Positions 57,606 through 64,000 of a DNA stretch of 64,000 nucleotides are shown here, piece after piece (position 1 is the stretch's first letter; each line of letters opens with the position of its first letter). This stretch comes from Telopea speciosissima (lineage: Eukaryota; Streptophyta; Magnoliopsida; Proteales; Proteaceae), in assembly GCF_018873765.1 (NCBI RefSeq), contig NC_057918.1, forward strand, positions 65,226,871 to 65,290,870. The letters run 5' to 3'. The position numbers and the translations under genes are program-made. The notes under the pieces were generated by a model. That model saw only the letters and a list, made by a program, of their open reading frames with translations, did not search any database and had not been told where the DNA came from.

Positions 57606-60091
57606 AAGTAATTCATTCATGCTGCTGACTTTGATATTGGTCATGCATAGTCCATAAATATGAACTTGGATCTCAAAAATCACATTCCTATCTCCCTTCT
57701 ACTGAAACCAGTTCTTACTTTTAGATAATCTACATTGTTCTTCACCAGGGTGGGGGCAGGGGTTGAGATTTAGATGGTCGAGATTGATGAACACATTTGC
57801 ATGCCTATGTCCATAACTGCAGCAATGACTGTGTCTGTAGGCTGTCGTGATAGTTTTAGAGCGAGACTAGTATACCTGACATATGAATTATTCAACCTTG
57901 GCCTAACTAATGGGATCAGTTACACAATTCTTGTTTCACCATTCAGCTCTGTTTAATGCCATATAAAAATTTTCAAATTATATACATCAAAAGAATGCCA
58001 TATACTGACACAAAACAAGTTCCTTGCTGCATTAATGCGATTAACTGCTTATAATGCATGAAAAAACAGTAATATTGTCAACTGCAGTCAATAGTTCACT
58101 GCAATTCCAGACCAAGCCTCAAGTGCTGAAGATGGTTGTTTTGTATGATCCATAAGTAAATTGCTTATAAGCTGAACTCTACTTCCATTTTAGAATTGGT
58201 GAAGGCTATTAGTAGTGGCAAAAAGTAGGAATTGTCATGTTGCCCAAGCTTCAGCTTTCAGGGCTGTTCCATAATGGAAGGTAGCCTGAGAAACTGAGTA
58301 TATGCTGTCCATATGAATCTCGACACATGCCGCTCGATAACACAGTACCTATATGGTAGCCAAAAGTAATTGTTTCTCTGAGCCAGGGTGCATGTATGTT
58401 GATGTTTGGAAGAGAATGGAAGTGAGCAGAGGATTTCCCAGCATTGAATTTTTTTTTCTTTCTGAATGTTTTAGGTTGATCTGTGACTTCTGTAATTCTT
58501 TTTTTTCCCATAGGATATAGTTCATTCCTGTGCTTGATCTCTCTCCTAATGATTACATTCTAATTTTTAATTGTTATAATTATAGGATTCTGCGAGGGAG
58601 AAGGGCATTGCTTCCTTCTTATGAGCCTCCTGCTTTCTCTGTCTTGGGAAATTTTACCAGGTTGTTATAAAGATATAGAACACTGATTTTGTTACGAAGA
58701 GATGTTTTTTTGTCTTGGGAAATCTTACCAGCATGATATAAAGAGAGAAACCATTGATTTTGTTAGGAAGACTTGTGTATGTTATTTTCAAGGTTCGAAA
58801 TCTCGATTCCAAGACCGGTTTCAACCCTGACCGAAATCGAGATCGAAACCTGGTATTTTCTGGGCAAAACTCGACATGTTATGTGCTGTCAAAACTTGGT
58901 ATTTTTCAGTTGAAATTGATCGAAGCTATCGAAATATGCGAAATATGGTCGAAACTTGATACTAGTTAGTATTGACTCAAGGGTTTTTTGCCGATTTCTT
59001 GTGAAACCGAGATATCTCAGTACCAAGATTTAGAGTCATGGTTATTGTGTTTCCAACCTTGGGCTTCTCCCCAAGCTTAATGTAATTGTGTAAATGACCA
59101 CTGTATAATCACCACCAACAGCTTGCTGACCATTTGCCCTGTTGCAGAGGAACCATATACAATACTAATTTTCTTGTCTTCGAAGGAAAAGAAATAATTT
59201 TAACCCCCAAAATGAAAAAATAAAATAAAATTATTGGTCCTTTCCAGTTAGGTGGATTCGTCCGATTTCTGAACCCCTCTTTTATATTATCTATGAATAT
59301 ACTTGGATGGAGAGGGTTGGGCATGCGGCATGCCGCCCACTACAGGTAAGCGTGTGGCCTTGCCCAGTGAGAGGGGTAAGGTGGTCTTTTCCCATGCAAA
59401 TGGGAGAAAGAGAGACAGACCTACCCTTTTCCCATACTTAAATATTTATGTCTTTGTCATTTTTTCCTCCTTTTATTCAGAAAAATAGTAGGGGGGAAAA
59501 AAAAATAAAAGGACCGAGTAAAAAACCAATTCATGGTTTCGGTGTAAACAACTTAGTTTGATTTCGATTTAATTTTGACACCCTTACATACAATCCAAAA
59601 AAGGAAGAAAAGAAGAAGCAAACACGAGGGTAAGATATATTTGGTTCAGTCTAAGTTCAAGAGTGTTGGGCATACACTAGCATGTATTTTAGCCCACAAA
59701 AGTGTTTCTAAAATCACAATTTGGAAGGGGTGTAAAACAGAGCAGTACCTAAAAAAAATTACATATAGTATGTATGTCCAAAAATGACCTTATAATGTCA
59801 CATAATGAAAACACTTAAGAAAAGGAAATTTTCTTATTGAAACCCTTTTAAGTATCAAAGAATTTGTAACTTTATTTTTTTGACCTTTTCGTATGACCTC
59901 CTACCAATTTTTTTTTCCAATGAGGGAATGGTGTCATTTCATGTGTACTTGAAATTTGATAATGACATAATGATATTACTTTCAACTCATTTTAGAATAC
60001 TCTTTTATAGCCCTATTTTAAAGAACTTTTGGGCATAAGAGAAGAGGTGCTTGAAAGGTGTTAAGTTCTAATACACTTATAGAGCTAGAGG
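57606..60091. other. Intergenic, no gene seen
   Basis: A degraded dispersed element with GAAATCGAGATCGAAACC-type motifs lies around 58785-59045. No gene recognised. Confidence 0.4.
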
Positions 60092-60100
60092 TGTCATTTT

Positions 60101-60267
60101 GGATCAGGATCGTCTCCAGGGAGCCCAACACCCAGGGTCCTGCCAGGGGGCGTCCAGCAGCTGAGCTGTCGCACACATCTCGGTGCACGCCTAGGGATGT
60201 ATGTGACATAGCCCAATGGTTGGTGACTCCCTGGGCGTGCTGGGCTCCATGGAGACGAGCTAAATTC
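60101..60267. mobile_element. MITE, GGATCGTCTCC family, copy 2
   Basis: A 167-bp element, GGATCAGGATCGTCTCC to GGAGACGAGCTAAATTC. Flanks TGTCATTTT (60092-60100) and TATCATTTT (60268-60276) match at 8 of 9. Ends match 12778-12946. Confidence 0.82.
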
Positions 60268-60521
60268 TATCATTTTAGACACTCCTCATATGGGAAAATC
60301 TTGTTGTAACCAATTGGTTACAACAATATTGTAAATTACTTTTTGACCCCTTAGCTTATACTTGAAAATTATTTTAATGTAGGAATGAAAATGGTTTTCA
60401 AATAAGAACTACATTAAATGACTTTAGCTTTTTGAACAAACGTTGCGTAATTCAAACATTTGTATGGGACAAAAGTTTTCCTCTCCAGGTTTCACCCACC
60501 CATTTAGGGTCATTATTAATA

Positions 60522-60711
60522 TTGAGAAAGAATGCTACCTGGTCGCGTATGGTGTGCAACCCCTACACCCAGGCACAGGACAGGACAAAATGGCTGCCAC
60601 ACCCCCATGGAAAGGCGAAAATCCTTGAAGGCACGACAGTCATTTCACGTAGCCCTATGTCTAGGCGCAGGGGTCATGCACCGCACGCGACCAAGTAGCG
60701 TTCTCTTTCCC
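60522..60711. mobile_element. MITE, TGGTCGCG family, copy 2
   Basis: A 190-bp element with near-perfect arms: AATGCTACCTGGTCGCG at the left and CGCGACCAAGTAGCGTT at the right. Perfect 9-bp duplication TTATTAATA at 60513-60521 and 60712-60720, pointing to a Mutator-like source. Confidence 0.9.
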
Positions 60712-60720
60712 TTATTAATA

Positions 60721-61168
60721 TCTTCTAACTTTTGTGGAGTTAATAGGCCTACTTGTTTCCCAGATCTATATTTAGATTAGACTTCTCATAGGTTCCTAGT
60801 TAAAGTGTTAAACACATGGCCTCGACCCAAATTAGTAGGGTCTTGGTCCAAATTTTGGCATAAGATCAATAATAAGGCCAGGTTCAGATCGTTAGTGTCC
60901 ATTTAAATTCATGTAATTCCATTATTCAGTAGTTCAACAAAAAACTATTTAAATTTTTTTTTTTTTTTGGATAAAGTTTTTCTTCACTCATGGTGAATAG
61001 ATTCTTTTTCCACTATTGGTAACTTGATGTTCTGATTGGATTCTTGGATGAGTGAAAGTCATCATTAACTTCTATCCTCTAAATCCCACTCCCTATTCTA
61101 TACGGTCGAAACTACCCTTCCCATTCCAATCAGAGGGTCAAATCTCTTCCACCTAGTTTATATGGAAC
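60721..61168. other. Intergenic, no gene seen
   Basis: T-run at 60956-60968. Sequence at 60975-61045 loosely resembles 5833-5895. Confidence 0.4.
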
Positions 61169-61880
61169 TGTTGCGTGTGAAAACCTCCGGTACTTGGTTC
61201 GCCCGTGAATGAACCTGCAAAAACCAAGCAATGAGCGCAAGAGGGCCGGTGTGACTCCGGCCTAGGACTCTCCGATGCTCAAGTCAGGTCTTCAACGCGA
61301 CAGCGTAACTGCGTACTAAAAAGCTAGATCCAGAATAGAGCTCCATACCTGGGTATTTATAGAGTAAGGAGGAGATGAGACGGTTGGGAGAGTCCTAGTA
61401 TGGTAGGAGTCCTTCTTTCGGAAGGTTCTCTCGCGTAGAGCCGGAGTGGAGAGTTATTTTTGGTCGGACTCTTATTAAGGTAAGAGTCCATGTAGAGTGT
61501 GATTCGTGTTTGCGCTGGGATCGTGGTTTCGTCCTTATCCCGTGATTCTCGGGATGTGCCGACGTGGCCCGAGATCCCTGGGATGCTATGGGAGCCTCAA
61601 TGGAGGAGGGCTCGGCCTACGAGGTCGGCCCGTGGGGTCGGCAATGCAGGTCGGCCCGAGAGGAGGTTGGTCTCGGCCATGAGGTCGGCTAGGAGTCCCT
61701 GGCTGACCCGTACAATCTCGGCCTCAGTCACCGGCCAGCTAGATCAAACCCGGCTTTGTCTGGTGACTTATCGGATATGGGGTCGGCCCAATTTCCTGCT
61801 CGGTCCAACTCGGTTCTCGGACTGAGGTCGGGTCGGCCACGTGGCAGCCTTTGATAGATGGGGTGTTTTATGCCTCATCA
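61169..61880 (-). repeat. 3' LTR of the right Tat-like element
   Basis: 712 bp, plus-strand edges TGTTGCGTGTG and TATGCCTCATCA, matching 1393-2255 along most of its length. The conserved TATA motif (minus strand CTATAAATACC) is at about 61354-61363. Confidence 0.85.
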
Positions 61881-61893
61881 CAGCCCCCCACTC
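61881..61893 (-). other. Polypurine tract of the right Tat-like element
   Basis: The minus strand reads GAGTGGGGGGCTG directly before the LTR start TGATGAGG, the expected place for the plus-strand primer of LTR retrotransposons. Confidence 0.75.
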
Positions 61894-62124
61894 ATCGGTG
61901 TCGGCTACCGATGAGTGAAATTTCCGGCGCTTGTCTGGGAAGATTCTTGCGGTTGGGCGAGATTATTTATTGTCATGGGATTTGACGTTGCACGATCTCG
62001 ACGGTTGGGTGTCGGTGCCACGTCAGCACTCCATTATGGCGGGCTCGGGAATTCAAACGCCCTTCGATCCGGGCCGTTGGATCTTGCCGGCTCGCAGTCG
62101 GCCGTTGGATGCTGAAACCCCAGG

Positions 62125-62135
62125 ATTATAAATAG
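62125..62135 (+). promoter_or_regulatory. TATA box of the antisense gene
   Basis: ATTATAAATAGG on the plus strand, about 190 bp before the ATG at 62324, with leader-like sequence and a possible donor (CA/GTAAGT near 62306) between. Confidence 0.5.
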
Positions 62136-62323
62136 GTGACTCCTAACTATTCATTCTTCACTGCTCTAAGTTATTGACTTCTCGGCAAGTTTGGAACCAT
62201 CAACTCGGCAGATCTCGCCGCTTGCCCGCTCGTGATCGACTCGTGAAGCTTCGTTCGTGATCGACTCGCCGTCGCTTCGCTCCAGCTCAACTCTTCTTCA
62301 ACCAGTAAGTCTTCTCCGCCCGC

Positions 62324-63902
62324 ATGTCAATTGGTAGTAGTCCTATGGGCGAACTGCTCGCCAGGGCGGCAGAGGGCGCGAGTCCGAGCCGAGAACTCCC
62401 CGTCCGCTCTCCCACCATAGACCTGTTGGGCTCGACCTTAGACGAGCCCGATGTAGTGGAGCTTCGTCAGGCCGAGGTGGCCGAGCCCCCATTACCCATG
62501 GAGTTCGACCACGCCGCCCAATCCATAGCCGCAGACCGGGCTGAGAACTCCGGGTCGTCCTCATCCGATGAGGAATCAAGTGAGGGAGATTCGTCCGAGA
62601 TGGCGGTTGGCTCGCTAAGCTCGTCTACCGACGCCCGAGCCCGAGGAAGGCAAAGCGGCGCACTGCTCGAGCACAATCACGAGGCCGACCTCGACTATCC
62701 GAGGACGACCTACGCCATCCCCGAGGACATTCACCCGAGTTCCTAATCCAGGAGATGGCCTCGCTTCATCAGGCCCTGGCGAGGTGGCTCTGCACGAGAC
62801 GCCCTTCAAGCACGCGCGTTCGCTCCTGCTTCACCCTGGTGGACCGAGATCCCGACCACTTCCACTGTCTCCCGGCCGCCTAGTGCCGAACTCCGGCTGG
62901 CCGTCTATGGTTTCTACGCCCTGCTCGTGAGATGGGCTGAGGTGCCAGCGTGGCGCTTTTTCTCGGCTCTTCTTCCCGAAGAAGTCTCCCGAGAAGGGGT
63001 GGTATTATTTCTGCCGCCGATCGGGGAAGAGCGCGGCTCTCGGTGGTCACAAGTTTCTGGTCGGCACGCCGACCTTCAACAAGTACTGGAAACCCCGCTT
63101 TTTCTTCGCTTCCATTCCCAACAGCCCTCTCCGAACCGAGTGGAAGGAGATGAACCTGAACTATGTAAATAGGGTACTACCCCCGACCGAGAACGAGATG
63201 ACCTCGCTCGACTCCGATCCCACGTCCGCCCCTTCGATGTTCTCCCGGCCCAGGACGAGGGGTTTCTTGCAGTTGGCATATGACCTCGGTAGGAACCCTT
63301 GCCGAGCTTATCTCGAGTTATCCGAGCCGACCCCTTAACTTAGTTTTCTTTTCCTTTTCCGACTTGTTTCCCATGTTTTCGGTTTCTCTTGCAGTGGTCG
63401 GCCACATCCCTCCAATGGACACAGCTTCTACCGAGGGTCGAGATTATCGCGGATAGGAAGAAGAAGAATGCCGAGAAGAGACCCCTGGCGAGTCCTCCAA
63501 GGCTTCCAAGGGAAAGGGGTGATGCGGGACCATCGGACGCGGTGGTCGGTCCGAGGCCGAGAAGAACACGGTCGGCCGGGTCTCCGAGGAAGGGGAAAGG
63601 CCGAAAAGGCGAGAGGAGCCCGCCGAGAGACATTAAACGGCAAAAGCTCTCGGTTAACTTTGACAAGTGGCGGCCTTCCGCCCGTGGCCTCCCCACCAAC
63701 ATCTCCCGATATGTCCGGGAGGGCTTCGCCAACAACGTCCCGTGAGGCCGACCTGGCGCCTCTTCCCGGGGACTCGGCCTTGACGCCGGCCGCTCACGCC
63801 AAGGAGTGGCTGGATGCCGGTCGGCTCCCGGGCGACAAGGAGAAGTCGGAGGCGCCGTCCGACCTCGAGCTCCTCTCCACCCTTTTTCAAGACTTCAACA
63901 TG
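62324..63902 (+). pseudogene. Antisense gene in Tat-like element (Transposase_28-like protein), frame-damaged
   Basis: The first frame (62324-62746, 140 codons) is acidic and Ser-rich (NSGSSSSDEESSEGDSSE). After a frame change the plus strand encodes LRLAVYGFYALLVRWAEVPA, then, after a further shift, GWYYFCRRSG, KFLVGTPTFNKYWKPRFFF and MNLNYVNRVLPPTENEMTSL. This W/F-rich arrangement resembles the plant 'putative gypsy-type transposon' domain (Transposase_28) carried by Tat-lineage elements in antisense. A GT-AG intron fits 63289-63394, and a strong donor (AACATG/GTAAGT) is at 63903, so the gene continues right. Following exon sequence is basic (RKKKNAEKRPLASPPR). At least two frame breaks lie in the first exon, so this copy is probably defective unless unrecognised introns remove them. 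Function unknown. Confidence 0.65.
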
Positions 63903-64000
63903 GTAAGTTTCCTTGTCGGCTCTTGCCTATGATCTGATATGTGTAGTTTATCTTGACTTTTTGTTCTCATGCCTTTTTTTTTTTTTTTTTTTGTTTTTTT

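Larger units (their letters stand above)
61169..64000 (-). mobile_element. Tat-like LTR retrotransposon, 3' end with antisense gene
   Basis: A minus-strand element: its 3' LTR is 61880 to 61169, preceded on the minus strand by a polypurine tract (61893-61881). The internal region runs right, past the window edge. The rest of the visible internal region encodes a gene on the opposite (plus) strand. The LTR belongs to the same family as 1393-2255, but this is a different copy, since here the 3' LTR is met first. The target duplication on the visible side would be 61164-61168 (GGAAC). Confidence 0.82.

Noticed and set aside
63340-63890. Minus-strand frames in the right Tat element as the element's own integrase or gag
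   Set aside because: No pol or gag motif on that strand; composition mirrors the plus-strand antisense gene.

Overview
This window is nuclear DNA of a flowering plant. The evidence is a spliced peroxisomal membrane protein gene, an ARGOS/OSR-type small membrane protein, a nuclear tRNA-Lys, plant-type LINE, SINE and Tat-lineage LTR elements, and an integrated Caulimoviridae genome. I cannot name the species. Cellular genes are sparse; most of the sequence is AT-rich intergenic DNA filled with transposable-element remains.

Layout. 1-2255: 5' end of a minus-strand Ty3/gypsy Tat-like element (gag, primer-binding site, 5' LTR), inserted into a minus-strand LINE (2256-3170). 3374-12341: LINE 3' fragments, short hAT-type elements and tandem repeats. 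13515-14092: ARGOS-like gene with a MITE in its probable 5' UTR intron. 17950-22884: complete seven-exon PMP22 (Mpv17/PMP22 family) gene. 22885-32000: intergenic DNA rich in MITEs, including three insertions in a row at one A/T target (27423-27883) and a MITE inside a MITE (31543-31863). 33083-34130: minus-strand gene for a 165-aa protein I do not recognise, with TATA box. 34700-40805: more hAT MITEs and two degenerate plastid trnK-like segments. About 42420-50352: a decayed minus-strand endogenous pararetrovirus (petuvirus-like), ordered movement protein, coat protein, protease, reverse transcriptase, RNase H, C-terminal module, promoter. 54622-54694: tRNA-Lys(CTT), just upstream of a broken FAR1-related (FRS) pseudogene (54946-57069). 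61169-64000: 3' end of a second minus-strand Tat-like element, with an oppositely oriented, intron-containing gene between its polypurine tract and the window edge.

The cellular genes show no sign of working as one cluster. The most unusual structures are the antisense gene inside the right-hand Tat element, the near unit-length pararetrovirus with a rearranged scrap of its own movement-protein region at one end, the serial MITE insertions, and the FRS pseudogene whose DNA-binding domain is replaced by 48-bp tandem repeats. I found no CRISPR array, operon or other prokaryotic system.
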